A stretch of 64,000 bases of DNA from Chitinophagales bacterium (GTDB lineage: Bacteria; Bacteroidota; Bacteroidia; Chitinophagales; Saprospiraceae), in assembly GCA_013299105.1 (NCBI GenBank), contig JAAFJY010000017.1:1-64000 (forward strand), given 5' to 3'. Under the pieces are notes generated by a model. That model saw only the letters and a program-made list of their open reading frames with translations. It did no database searches and had not been told where the DNA came from. Numbering within the stretch: the first letter of the stretch is position 1; every line of letters begins with the position of its first letter. Positions 8,196 to 16,810 of this stretch are shown in pieces. The translations under genes were made by a program, and so were the position numbers.

Positions 8196-8567
8196 ATGAA
8201 CATGTACACCGCCTTTTTGCTGCTCGCATTGCAATTGTTTGAACCTTGCATCGAATGGACCAGCCCCATTGAGCAAGACCTCGGCGAGATAGCCAGCGGC
8301 AAAACCATCGTTTGTTCATTTACTTTCAAAAACTGCTCAAAAGAACCCATCACCATTGCCAATGTGAGGCCCGCTTGTGGTTGCACCGTCCCGGATTGGC
8401 GTGAAGCGCCCATCCCACCCGATTCAAGTGCGGTCATCGACATCGAATTCAGCTCGCGCAAGGCGGGTGCTTTTTACAAACCCATCAAAGTGTTTTTCAA
8501 AGAATTTCCCCAAGGCGAACGCTTGGCGGTAAGCGGGACGGTTTTGGCGGTGCAGGAAGATGAGTAG
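8196..8567 (+). CDS. DUF1573 domain protein, exported
   Basis: A 123-aa protein when started at MNMYTAFLLL (8196), which begins a hydrophobic export signal. The longer track start overlaps the end of the upstream gene and is less likely. The mature part is one DUF1573 immunoglobulin-like domain: DLGEIASGKTIVCSFTFKN, then a Gly-Cys-Gly-Cys-like turn PACGCTVPDW and PPDSSAVIDIEFSSRKAG. Bacteroidota encode many such periplasmic or secreted beta-sandwich proteins of poorly defined function. It sits 62 bp after the 7708 gene on the same strand. Confidence 0.82.
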   Translation: MNMYTAFLLLALQLFEPCIEWTSPIEQDLGEIASGKTIVCSFTFKNCSKEPITIANVRPACGCTVPDWREAPIPPDSSAVIDIEFSSRKAGAFYKPIKVFFKEFPQGERLAVSGTVLAVQEDE

Positions 8568-8641
8568 GTTGATCAAATTTAGTGACGGTTCAAGAATAAA
8601 GCAAAGCTTTCCAATTTTGACAGTTGTTGATTGCAATAAAT

Positions 8642-8804
8642 GTCAACGTGATGGTCAAAATCACGGTCAAAATCGTGTTGGCAATCTGTGAAAATCCGTT
8701 TAATTCGTGTTCATCCGTGTTCCCATCCCGCGAAGCGGGGCAAAAAGATTAGTGGCTCTTCGGAGTAACAAAGTTGCGAATTGAAAAGGTTTATTCGTGG
8801 CTTG
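8642..8804 (+). repeat. Dispersed repeat family 3, copy 1
   Basis: The left half is TGTCAACGTGATGGTCAAAA, followed by AATCCGTTTAATTCGTGTTCA. A GC hairpin follows (CCCGC-GAA-GCGGG at 8727-8739), and the end is TTTATTCGTGGCTTGT. Related copies lie at 48857, 49075, 50674 (minus) and 56583 (minus). This copy is the most diverged in the central ATCCGCGTCATCCGCG block. It ends 4 bp from the stop codon of the convergent acyltransferase gene. Confidence 0.75.
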
Positions 8805-8808
8805 TCAC

Positions 8809-10092
8809 TTATTGACCGAAAGCCAGGTCCCTCACCACAGCCCTCATGCCCTGCAATGCTTGCATTTTTTCGGTGCCCAATTTCTTGAAGCGGCTCCATA
8901 CTAGGGCATCTTCCCAACTTTCCTTTACCAACAAGCCCAAGTAAGCCAAGCTGCCTAAAATCAAAGCTCCACCAAAAATCAGCCACTGTCCACTGATCGC
9001 AGCAACAAGCAGCCAAAAAATGTAGTAGAACAGGAACAAAAGCCAAGTCAATCCCGCCCATACGGGCAGGTAATATTCAGGGCGTTTCACCCTTTGGTCT
9101 TTGATTCGACGAGCCAATGCGGCCATGGGCCAAGCGAAGATGCGCCCAGGCAAGGTCAGCAAAACAAAAATTGCCAGCAAGGCAATCGGGGTTTGCCCAC
9201 GTTTTCCGATGTTAGCCACTGCCCAGTCTTGCAAGTTGTGCTTTTTGAGCTCGGCCTGATAGGTTTTCAACTCGGCAGCGATCTTTTGTTTCTGTTCATC
9301 AGGCAGAGTCGATAGTTTTGCGGCAACTGTTTTTTCTGCTCGCAGGGGCGCTTCATCGGCAGTAATCACTGGAAAGTTGGGTTCAGGATTTTCACTGCGG
9401 TGCATGGTCAGCAGCCCTTCGATCCATTCGTCATCGGCTTCTTGATCGATCAAAACCAGGTGTTCTGACATGGCTACGGTCAGGGTATCCAACAACTTTT
9501 GGTTGTCCTGTTGGCCATCCGCGCTGATGAAGTCTTTCACCATCAAAGGTTCTCCGAAGTTGATCATCACCCGGCTGCGGGCCTGGGTGCCATCGCAGAA
9601 GTTGGCTCCGGCTGGCACAATACACAAGTCTTGCAGCAGCTCAGGATAGCGCTCAATGGAGCCAAAAGCCATGCGGCAAATGCCTTTTTGCAGGGGGCGC
9701 AAGCGCTTTTCTAAAATAGTCCGCCCTTCCGGGAAAATCATGATTACTTGTCCAGCCTTGATGCTGTCAAAACAAGCAGAAAAAGTTGCCAGGTTGTTTT
9801 TTACTGCACCCAAGCCGTCGTCGCGCTGTCGGTAAATCGGCACCAGGTTTAGGCTGTTTAACAATTTGCGGTAAAAAGGCTTGCGAAAAACGTCCCCCCG
9901 CACCAGGATGTACAAGGGTTTGGACAAAAGCACTGCCAGCAACATAGGCTCCATGAAACCCGTTGGGTGATTCAATGCAATGATCATTGGCTTGTCCTTG
10001 GGAATACGGTGTGTATTCGAACAATGGATTTTGCGGAAGAAAATTTGAGTCCCCAATTTTGCGAGGGGTTTCACCAGATTGTATAACAGCAC
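8809..10092 (-). CDS. PlsC-type 1-acylglycerol-3-phosphate acyltransferase family protein
   Basis: A 427-aa protein. The N-terminal acyltransferase domain (about 20-230) has the active-site motif as ALNHPTGFMEP (NHxxxxxE variant of HxxxxD), a substrate-binding block MIFPEGRTI, and IVPAGANF. The family transfers acyl chains to lysophospholipid acceptors at the inner membrane. The C-terminal extension has an amphipathic helical region and two or three hydrophobic segments (LLAIFVLLTLPGRIFAWPM, WLLFLFYYIFWLLVAAI, GGALILGSLAYLGLLV), making it longer than the usual PlsC of about 240 aa. The replacement of Asp in HxxxxD by Glu is unusual and makes the exact reaction uncertain. It is divergent from miaA, with 18 bp between starts. 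Confidence 0.8.
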   Translation of the reverse strand: MLLYNLVKPLAKLGTQIFFRKIHCSNTHRIPKDKPMIIALNHPTGFMEPMLLAVLLSKPLYILVRGDVFRKPFYRKLLNSLNLVPIYRQRDDGLGAVKNNLATFSACFDSIKAGQVIMIFPEGRTILEKRLRPLQKGICRMAFGSIERYPELLQDLCIVPAGANFCDGTQARSRVMINFGEPLMVKDFISADGQQDNQKLLDTLTVAMSEHLVLIDQEADDEWIEGLLTMHRSENPEPNFPVITADEAPLRAEKTVAAKLSTLPDEQKQKIAAELKTYQAELKKHNLQDWAVANIGKRGQTPIALLAIFVLLTLPGRIFAWPMAALARRIKDQRVKRPEYYLPVWAGLTWLLFLFYYIFWLLVAAISGQWLIFGGALILGSLAYLGLLVKESWEDALVWSRFKKLGTEKMQALQGMRAVVRDLAFGQ

Positions 10093-10110
10093 AGTATAGC
10101 GGCTTAAAAT

Positions 10111-11112
10111 TTGCTCGAAGATGTGACAAAGTTAGGTTTAGGTTACAATTTTTACTCAATTTTTCCCATTTTTGGGCCAAACTTTGATCCAATTTTGTCC
10201 AATTTTCCGACCCGTAAATTCTTGTTGGTCATCGGTGGCCCAACGGCTAGTGGCAAAACCGCTCTGGCCATTCAGTTGGCCCAATACTTTGATTCCGAAA
10301 TCCTTTCTGCGGATAGTCGGCAGTTTTACCGTGAAATGAAGATTGGTACCGCCAAACCCAGCGCTGAAGAATTGGCCCAAGCGCCGCATCATTTTGTCAA
10401 CAGTTTATCAATCACCCAAAATTACAGTGTGGGCGATTACGAGCGCGAAGCACTGACATTACTAGACAAGCTGTATCAAAAACACGGTATTTTGATCCTC
10501 ACCGGGGGGGCCGGTTTATTTGTCAATGCACTGTGCAGGGGTTTGGATGAGTTCCCCGAAGTGCCCACTGCGATCAAGGAGCAGGTAGAACTTGATTTTC
10601 AAGAAAAAGGCCTGGCTTTTTTACAACATGAACTACAAAATCAAGACCCCGATTACTACGCTCAAGTAGATATTCAAAATCCACACCGCCTCATGCGGGC
10701 CCTTGCGGTAATTAGGGCCAGTGGCCAAGCTTTTTCTACTTTTCGTAACCAAGCTATGGAGCCCCGTTTTTTCACACCTATTCATGTATGGATCAATTGG
10801 GAACGAGAATTGCTATACAAACGCATCAACCAGCGTGTGGACCTCATGCTGGCCCAAGGTCTGGAGCAAGAAGCCTTGTCACTTTACCCACAAAAACACC
10901 TTACAGCTCTACAAACCGTGGGTTACCAAGAGTTTTTTGACCATTTCGACGGCAAAATCAGCCGCGAAGAAGCCATTGAGCTCATCAAACGCAACAGCCG
11001 TCGCTATGCCAAACGCCAGGGCACTTGGATGCGCCGAGATGGTTTCTGGCACGAAACTCAGCCAGGAGATTTTGAAGGGGTTTCAGACTGGGTGAAGCGG
11101 CAGATGAAGTAA
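10111..11112 (+). CDS. miaA: tRNA dimethylallyltransferase MiaA
   Basis: Transfers a dimethylallyl group to A37 of tRNAs that read UNN codons. The visible motifs are the P-loop GGPTASGKTALAI, the substrate block SADSRQFYREMKIGTAKPS, ILTGGAGLF, PHRLMRALAVI and TVGYQEFFDHFDG. The 333-aa length is slightly above the usual 300-315, because the track start adds about 25 residues before RKFLLVIGG. There is no other ATG before the P-loop, so a TTG start nearer 10196 is possible. It converges with the DUF6157 gene, with only 2 bp between the stops. Confidence 0.95.
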   Translation: MLEDVTKLGLGYNFYSIFPIFGPNFDPILSNFPTRKFLLVIGGPTASGKTALAIQLAQYFDSEILSADSRQFYREMKIGTAKPSAEELAQAPHHFVNSLSITQNYSVGDYEREALTLLDKLYQKHGILILTGGAGLFVNALCRGLDEFPEVPTAIKEQVELDFQEKGLAFLQHELQNQDPDYYAQVDIQNPHRLMRALAVIRASGQAFSTFRNQAMEPRFFTPIHVWINWERELLYKRINQRVDLMLAQGLEQEALSLYPQKHLTALQTVGYQEFFDHFDGKISREEAIELIKRNSRRYAKRQGTWMRRDGFWHETQPGDFEGVSDWVKRQMK

Positions 11113-11114
11113 GG

Positions 11115-11522
11115 TTACTTCCTCGACGACCGCATCGCCTTGACTTTCTTCACTTCTGAATCGGCCAAAAATGCGGCGTACTCAGCCGAGCCTTGGGCAA
11201 AAATCGCCACTTTGCCCTCCGCATTGTGGTGTACTCCCCAGGCATAGCGCTTGGCCAGGGGTGAAGCACGCAGGCAAGCCTGGCCTTTGGCAAAAAACAG
11301 CGCTTTCTCAACATCCAAATTGCTTTCCAAGCCTTTGCGCAAAGCATGAATGCCAAAGATAACTTCATCTGAAGTGTAGCGATAGGGATTTTCGGCGATC
11401 ATCTCAAATTGCAGATTGGCCACCGTTTTATCCTCACCTTTTTGAGGCGGCACTTCGGCAAGGTTGATGGGACAATCTTCAGCTACTTCGATGAAGGTGT
11501 TGTAATAATTAGTGGTATGCAT
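11115..11522 (-). CDS. DUF6157 family protein
   Basis: A 135-aa protein when started at MHTTNYYNTFIEVAEDCP (11522), which is the characteristic N-terminus of the family; the track's extra 22 residues are probably not translated. It continues ANLQFEMIAENPYRYTSDEV, then LAKRYAWGVHHNAEGKVAIF and ends with a basic tail VKKVKAMRSSRK. It is a small, presumably cytoplasmic protein. I know of no established function for DUF6157. It is convergent with miaA. Confidence 0.82.
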   Translation of the reverse strand: MHTTNYYNTFIEVAEDCPINLAEVPPQKGEDKTVANLQFEMIAENPYRYTSDEVIFGIHALRKGLESNLDVEKALFFAKGQACLRASPLAKRYAWGVHHNAEGKVAIFAQGSAEYAAFLADSEVKKVKAMRSSRK

Positions 11523-11645
11523 AGTTCGAAGATTTAACCTACTATATGACACCAAGCCAAAGGCCAAGGTTGCGGATGCATCTGACATCAGCCTTGCAAG
11601 TTAAACAAACTGCTGTAATTTTGCCCCAATCAAAACCATGTCGCC

Positions 11646-12164
11646 ATGTCAGCAAGTGCAACCATGCCATACTTTATCAAACCATCTTTGAACCTGGAGC
11701 CTGCTGAAAAACTCGCCGCTTATCAGCAAGCTTCTTTTGAAATTGACGCCAATCTGGCGGGAGAAAGTGATGAAGTGCTCAAAATGGCGACCATCAATTG
11801 CATCCTCAAAAGCCATTTGCCTTATTATTATTGGGTGGGATTTTACCGGGTTTTGAACAACAGGCTTTCAGTGGGGCCGTACCAAGGTACCTTGGGTTGC
11901 TTGCACATTGACTTTGGCCGGGGCGTATGTGGCAAGGCTGCCCGCGAGCAAAAAACCCAGATTGTGGAGGATGTACACGCCCTTGCACAAGGTACCGATC
12001 ACATTGCCTGCGATCCAAATTCTGCCTCTGAAATCGTAGTCCCGGTTATTGATCATCAAAAACAACTCATTGCTGTATTTGACGTAGACAGCACAGCTCC
12101 AGGCTCATTTGATGAAATTGATCAGCAATTTTTAGAGGCAATTCTAAGTAAACATTTTGGGTAA
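11646..12164 (+). CDS. msrC: Free methionine-(R)-sulfoxide reductase (GAF domain)
   Basis: A 172-aa single GAF-domain enzyme that reduces free methionine-R-sulfoxide using thioredoxin. The diagnostic residues are visible: YYYWVGFYR, GPYQGTLGCLHI (Cys), GRGVCGKAA (Cys), then IVEDVHA, DHIACDPNS (Cys) and SEIVVPV. The three conserved cysteines of the fRMsr active site are therefore all present. Length is typical of the family. Start at MSASATMPYF; the second Met (MPYFIKPS) is an alternative. No operon partner is evident. Confidence 0.93.
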   Translation: MSASATMPYFIKPSLNLEPAEKLAAYQQASFEIDANLAGESDEVLKMATINCILKSHLPYYYWVGFYRVLNNRLSVGPYQGTLGCLHIDFGRGVCGKAAREQKTQIVEDVHALAQGTDHIACDPNSASEIVVPVIDHQKQLIAVFDVDSTAPGSFDEIDQQFLEAILSKHFG

Positions 12165-12387
12165 TTGACCTACTTTTTTCAGCTATTGATCTTCAAAGGG
12201 CTGCCTTCTGCAATCGATTGCAGCGTGGAATGTGCATTGTATGTAACTTGGTGCTCACAAAATCGGACTCTTTTGATTTTTCACCCTTTTTGCTCGAACT
12301 TATTTTTGGTGAAACTTAACCGAATGTAAGCAGGTCAAGTATTCACTTTTTGACTGCAAGCTTTCTTTGCCCAAACAGGATCACAAC

Positions 12388-13632
12388 ATGAAATCATTGC
12401 TGACGCTTGGCCTCCTGAGCTGCTTGGTTTGTTTTTTACAAGCCCAAAATGAACCTACACCGGATCATCTTGATATTTTTCTGGATTGCCCAACCTGCGA
12501 TATGAATTACATTCGCACCAACCTGGATTTTGTCAATCATGCCAATGACCCAGCAGTAGCCCAAGTGCATATTTTGGTAAGTGTACAGGGAACTGGATCA
12601 GGAGGTGCATTGCACCAATTGGATTTTGTAGGCAAAGACCCCTTCACTGGTGACCGGATCACGCTCGACTTTCAAGCCGAAGCAACCATGACCAATCTGG
12701 AGCGACAGGAAGGATTGGTGCGAACCCTGAAATTAGGCCTTGTACCCTTTATGGCACAAACCCGCATGGCCAAACAAGTGGACTTGCAATTCAAAAAAAA
12801 CAATGCCACAAACGCGCCAACGGAACCCCTGGGCAAAGGGAAAAAGCCATTTGACAACTGGATTTTTGAAGTCTTCAATAACCTCAATTGGGACAAGGAA
12901 TCGCTGCGCAGTACCGTGGATTGGCGCTACGGCCTGTCTGCTGATTATGTGACACCTGAGTGGAGGGTGCGAATTGATCCTAGTTTTTATTATCAGGAGA
13001 GGGTGGTAAAAACCGATGAAAAAGAGATTCGCTCCTACCGCCGCCAAAATGCCATGTATTGGTCAATTGTCAAAAGCCTGGGGGAACACTGGTCGGTGGG
13101 TTTTTTCAACAATATCACTTCCAGTACTTACAACAACGTCAAGCTGGGGGTGTGGGTTTCACCCGCCATTGAGTACAGCATCTTGCCTTATTCCGAGGTA
13201 GTTACACGGGAATTGACCTTGGGTTATCACCTTGGGACCCTGCGCAATCGCTACATTGAAGAGACGATTTTTCTAAAAACCGAGGAAACCATTTTGAGTC
13301 ATTACCTTGATTTACAGTTTCGCTTGCGCCAGCGCTGGGGCGACGTGAACATGTTTTTGCAGGGTAGTTGTTTTTTGGACGACTGGTCCAGGAACCACCT
13401 TTCGCTCAATGGCAGAGTTGGCGTCAGAGTGGTTAAGGGCTTGAGTTTTAACATGGGTGGCAGCTTCCGCATCGTCAATGACCAAGTCTCCCTTCCTCGC
13501 GGCAACATCAGCCTGGAAGACATCTTGCTGGGGCAAAGACAACTGGCCACCAATTTCGATTCCAACCTCAATTTTGGGGTGCGCTATACCTTTGGAGCTT
13601 TGTACAACAATGTGGTCAATACCCGATTATAA
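12388..13632 (+). CDS. Outer-membrane protein of unknown function
   Basis: A 414-aa protein from MKSLLTLGLL (12388); the seven codons before it in the track are unlikely because the signal peptide starts here (cleavage near FLQAQN). The N-terminal part has a Cys pair and HLDIFLDCPTCDMNYIRTNL, then AQVHILVSVQGTGSGG, a pattern I associate with unannotated Bacteroidota outer-membrane proteins. The remainder alternates strands with aromatic girdle residues (WRYGLSADYVTPEWRVRI, SFNMGGSFRIVNDQVSLP) and ends FGVRYTFGALYNNVVNTRL, consistent with a barrel like DUF481-type proteins. Its C-terminus converges with the next gene. Confidence 0.7.
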   Translation: MKSLLTLGLLSCLVCFLQAQNEPTPDHLDIFLDCPTCDMNYIRTNLDFVNHANDPAVAQVHILVSVQGTGSGGALHQLDFVGKDPFTGDRITLDFQAEATMTNLERQEGLVRTLKLGLVPFMAQTRMAKQVDLQFKKNNATNAPTEPLGKGKKPFDNWIFEVFNNLNWDKESLRSTVDWRYGLSADYVTPEWRVRIDPSFYYQERVVKTDEKEIRSYRRQNAMYWSIVKSLGEHWSVGFFNNITSSTYNNVKLGVWVSPAIEYSILPYSEVVTRELTLGYHLGTLRNRYIEETIFLKTEETILSHYLDLQFRLRQRWGDVNMFLQGSCFLDDWSRNHLSLNGRVGVRVVKGLSFNMGGSFRIVNDQVSLPRGNISLEDILLGQRQLATNFDSNLNFGVRYTFGALYNNVVNTRL

Positions 13633-13641
13633 GTAAGAAAC

Positions 13642-14781
13642 CTACCACCTACGGCCAACGATCTTCCAGCGCTTGAAAAACTCTTCTTGCTTGGGGATGC
13701 CACCATAGTAGAAAAAGACTTCACCTGGTAGGTTTTCGCCACGATTAGCCCTGAGCATGCCTGAGATCAATTCTTCTTTGGCCAGGTACCCATTGCCTAG
13801 GCTACTGAGCATCCCCGCATAAAGGCGGTTTTTGTTCTTCCCCGCAAAACGCACTTGCGAATCAAGGGTTTTGCGGTAATTTTCCAAATCGTAACGGTAA
13901 AGTTGGACGATGACATAGTCCACATAGCCCCCACGCAACCAGGTGGGCCAATCTTGCAAGTACTCGTGTTTGGCCCAGGGAAAAACACTGGGTGCCATGC
14001 TTACCAATACTTTTTTGTTTTCGGTTTTGACGGTTTGGTAGATTCGTTTGCCAAAAGCGTTGAGTTGCTTGGTACGCCATTCCAGCCAGGAACTGTCGTT
14101 GTACATTTTTGGAGGCAACTCGCCATTGTGTTCTGCTTGGTATTTTTTGACCGTATAGGGGTCATATCCAATGGTAGAAGGGCAAGCTGGCAGGCGATCA
14201 TCACCCTGGATTCCTGCTACTTTGTATTTTTTGACTACTTCGGTGATCAGACTGAGCATAAAGTCCTGTACTTCGGGGTGCAGGCCATTCATCCATCGGA
14301 AGCCGTTTTTGATCACAGGTTTCCCATCTGGTCCGATGGCCGACCAATGCGGGTACTTTTCCAGGATGTGCTTGCCCATGTCCTCGTAGGAACTGGCAAA
14401 GCCAAACTCAAACCAAGCGTGGACCTTGATATGGGCTTTTTTTGCTTCTTCAATCATTTCCTGTAATGGGTCCCGATCTCCGTATTTGGGGTCGATCTTG
14501 ACGCCAAAGTGCTTTTGCATCACTTCGCTGTGATACATGGTATAACCACGATTCCAAACAACCATGTAAATGTTGTTGATGCCCGCTTTTTTACAGGTTG
14601 CGATGCATTTGCGAATATTTTCACGCGAATCCAGTGCATCGCTGGCTACATTGGTGACCCATGTACCACGAATGTAGCCATGTGGCGGGCGTAGGTACCA
14701 AGGATTCTTTGGACTATCTGTGGCTGCAATAGCCAAGAAGCTCAGTGCCAAGAGCACTAATAATTTGGTAAAGGCTTTCAT
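13642..14781 (-). CDS. Secreted GHL10-like (family 10-like) glycoside hydrolase
   Basis: A 379-aa protein from MKAFTKLLVLLALSFLAIAA, a Sec signal peptide; the ORF track's ten extra residues precede it. The body matches the GHL10 (DUF187-type) TIM-barrel family: RGTWVTNVASDALDSRENI, AGINNIYMVVWNRGYTMY, KVHAWFEFGF, then WMNGLHPEVQDFML, VAGIQGDDR (acidic strand-end pair) and VDYVIVQLYRYDLENY. The family is predicted to hydrolyse polysaccharides or peptidoglycan-like glycans in the periplasm or outside the cell. The exact substrate is unknown. Its start region lies about 100 bp from hairpin repeat copy B. Confidence 0.83.
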   Translation of the reverse strand: MKAFTKLLVLLALSFLAIAATDSPKNPWYLRPPHGYIRGTWVTNVASDALDSRENIRKCIATCKKAGINNIYMVVWNRGYTMYHSEVMQKHFGVKIDPKYGDRDPLQEMIEEAKKAHIKVHAWFEFGFASSYEDMGKHILEKYPHWSAIGPDGKPVIKNGFRWMNGLHPEVQDFMLSLITEVVKKYKVAGIQGDDRLPACPSTIGYDPYTVKKYQAEHNGELPPKMYNDSSWLEWRTKQLNAFGKRIYQTVKTENKKVLVSMAPSVFPWAKHEYLQDWPTWLRGGYVDYVIVQLYRYDLENYRKTLDSQVRFAGKNKNRLYAGMLSSLGNGYLAKEELISGMLRANRGENLPGEVFFYYGGIPKQEEFFKRWKIVGRRW

Positions 14782-14887
14782 GTTGTTAAAGGACTGTTTA
14801 TATTTCAACATCTTTTCGCCGATAGTGTTGGAAATAAAACATTTTCAACACTATTTTTCCACTATTTTTTCTGGATTTTGTACCTGA

Positions 14888-15016
14888 GTATTTGAGCTAA
14901 AATAAGATAGACATCTTTGTTTTCGAGGTTTAGCAAAAAAAAACAACTTCCTTTCATCCAGTTGCTTTTCTTTTTTCACTAAACCCAAACCTGTCCACCT
15001 TATTTTTTTACGCTCC
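14888..15016 (+). repeat. Long-hairpin dispersed repeat (family 1), copy B
   Basis: Starts GTATTTGAGCTAAAATAAG and ends TTTTTTACGCTCC. Left arm AGACATCTTTG pairs with the right arm CAAACCTGTCC, with the apex CAACTTCC...AGTTG. Relative to copies A and D, the G of GGACG is changed to A on one arm and the matching C to T on the other. It fills most of the gap between the mqnD stop and the GHL10 start, ending 4 bp before the mqnD stop codon. Confidence 0.88.
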
Positions 15017-15020
15017 TGAC

Positions 15021-15863
15021 TTATTTTGGATGTGCAACAAAAATTTCGGTTTCAACTTTTTCAATGAGGCTTTTTTCTTGTGCTTTGGCAAATAGCAGGT
15101 GGACTGCATCGCGGCCTTTGGCCCCTAGGTCAGCAGAGTATTGATTCACATACAGCTTGATGTGCTGTTGGCGTACTTCGGGATCCATTTCCTGGGCGTG
15201 TTCAGCCACAAACGCTTCTGATGCAGTAGGATTGGCCCAAGCGTACTCGACACTGCGATGAATCACCCGATCCACTTTTTGTTTTAGTCCATCGGGAAAC
15301 GCACGACGGATCACAATTCCGCCCAAGGGGATCGGCATTTGGGTACTATTTTCCCAAAACTCTCCTAAGTCCAACAATTTTTTGAGGCCTTTTTCTGCAT
15401 AGGTAAAGCGATTTTCGTGAATGATCAGACCTGCATCAACTTTTCCGTCTAGTACTGCTCGTTCAATATCAGCGAAAAGCATTTCCGTCTTTTGCTTGAT
15501 TCTAGGGAAAGCGAGGTTCAGTAAAAAATGTGCGGTAGTCAACTTGCCTGGAATGGCGATGTGCAAGTTTTGCACCTGGCTCAGAGGGATGTTTTCACGT
15601 GCGATCAGTAAAGGACCACAGTTGTTGCCAAGGGCGCTACCTGAATTCAACAATTGGTAGGTATTGGTCAGATAGGCAAAAGCGTGGTAACTCAGCTTGG
15701 TGATGTCCAAATCCGTTCGGGCGGCACGCTGGTTCAGTTCCTCCACATCCGCCATCAGCACCTCGAATTCCAGGCCTTCGGTATCGATTCGCTGGTGGAT
15801 CATGGCATCAAAAATGAAGGTGTCGTTGGGACAAGGTGAAAAACCAATACTGAGCTTTTGCAT
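15021..15863 (-). CDS. mqnD: 1,4-dihydroxy-6-naphthoate synthase MqnD
   Basis: A 280-aa enzyme of the futalosine route to menaquinone. It converts cyclic dehypoxanthine futalosine to 1,4-dihydroxy-6-naphthoate. It has a periplasmic-binding-protein-like fold, with the family signature IGFSPCPNDTFIFDA at the N-terminus, DITKLSYHAFAYL, LGNNCGPLLIAR (substrate pocket) and AGLIIHENRFTY. Length matches the family. It suggests the organism makes menaquinone by the futalosine pathway; the partner genes (mqnA, B, C) are not in this window. It is flanked on both sides by family 1 hairpin repeats (copies B and C). Confidence 0.93.
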   Translation of the reverse strand: MQKLSIGFSPCPNDTFIFDAMIHQRIDTEGLEFEVLMADVEELNQRAARTDLDITKLSYHAFAYLTNTYQLLNSGSALGNNCGPLLIARENIPLSQVQNLHIAIPGKLTTAHFLLNLAFPRIKQKTEMLFADIERAVLDGKVDAGLIIHENRFTYAEKGLKKLLDLGEFWENSTQMPIPLGGIVIRRAFPDGLKQKVDRVIHRSVEYAWANPTASEAFVAEHAQEMDPEVRQQHIKLYVNQYSADLGAKGRDAVHLLFAKAQEKSLIEKVETEIFVAHPK

Positions 15864-15942
15864 AATCTATAAACGTTTTGTACAACAAATGTAGGAACAG
15901 CTTGAATTCCATCCGTGTTCAATCAGATCTTTCATTTCATTC

Positions 15943-16077
15943 GTATTTGAGCTAAGATAAAGTAAACTAATTTGCTTTTGAGGTTTGGCAAAAAAAGAAC
16001 ACAACTTCCTTTCATCCAGTTAGTTTTCTTTTTTCACTAAACCCAAATCAGTTTACCTTATTTTTTTACGCTCCCTT
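15943..16077 (+). repeat. Long-hairpin dispersed repeat (family 1), copy C
   Basis: Starts GTATTTGAGCTAAGATAAAG and ends TTACGCTCCCTT. Here the arm segments read TAAACTAATTTG and CAAATCAGTTTA, instead of TGGACG.ATTTG/CAAATCCGTCCA in copies A and D. Several bases have changed on both arms in a paired way. It lies between the divergent mqnD and pseudouridine synthase genes and ends 15 bp before the latter. Confidence 0.88.
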
Positions 16078-16092
16078 GCTTACCTTTACGGC

Positions 16093-16788
16093 ATGAATAT
16101 CCAAGTAATTTACGAAGACAATCATTTGATTGCGGTCAATAAAGCGGCTGGTGTATTGGTACAAGGTGACGAAACAGAGGACACGCCCTTGGTGGACATG
16201 GTGAAAAAATACATCAAATTGCGCTACCAAAAACCCGGTGATGTATTTTTGGGTGTGGTGCATCGCATTGATCGCCCGGTTAGTGGAACCGTAATTTTTG
16301 CGCGCACCAGCAAGGCACTTACGCGTATGAATGAATTGTTTAAAAACCGCCAGATCGAGAAAAATTACTGGGCTATTACGGATGAGCGTCCAAATCCGCT
16401 GCAAGGTCATTTGACCCACTACATTTTAAAAGACCAGGAAAAAAACATCTCCAAAGCGCTAGATCAAATGAGTAATCGCTCAAAAGACGCCAAAAAATCA
16501 GAATTGGACTACGAGATGATTGGTGAACTTGAAAGCAAACACTTGCTCTTGGTGAAACCCATTACAGGCCGCCCGCACCAGATTCGCGTGCAACTGTCCA
16601 AAATGGGCTGGCCGATCATCGGTGATGTAAAATATGGGCATTCGCAGGCCAATCGGAATGGTAGCATTTATTTACACTGCCGTTCAATGTCATTCATGCA
16701 TCCTACTAAACAGGAAAAAGTCACCATTACCTCTGACGTACCTCACGATCATTTGTGGGAAAAAATGACGGCGATGATTGAAATGTAA
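16093..16788 (+). CDS. RluA-family pseudouridine synthase
   Basis: A 231-aa enzyme converting uridine to pseudouridine in rRNA or tRNA. It has the RluA signatures IYEDNHLIAVNKAAGVLVQ, VVHRIDRPVSGTVIFAR (catalytic Asp in the RIDRPVSG loop), KNYWAITDERP and ITGRPHQIRVQLSKMGWPI. It lacks an N-terminal S4 domain, like the short RluA/TruC-like members, and its exact RNA target cannot be read from sequence. The start is closely preceded by TACCTTTA (16081-16088), a possible weak -7 box, and by hairpin copy C. Confidence 0.92.
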   Translation: MNIQVIYEDNHLIAVNKAAGVLVQGDETEDTPLVDMVKKYIKLRYQKPGDVFLGVVHRIDRPVSGTVIFARTSKALTRMNELFKNRQIEKNYWAITDERPNPLQGHLTHYILKDQEKNISKALDQMSNRSKDAKKSELDYEMIGELESKHLLLVKPITGRPHQIRVQLSKMGWPIIGDVKYGHSQANRNGSIYLHCRSMSFMHPTKQEKVTITSDVPHDHLWEKMTAMIEM

Positions 16789-16810
16789 AAGAGCCCCCCC
16801 TTTTCTTACT

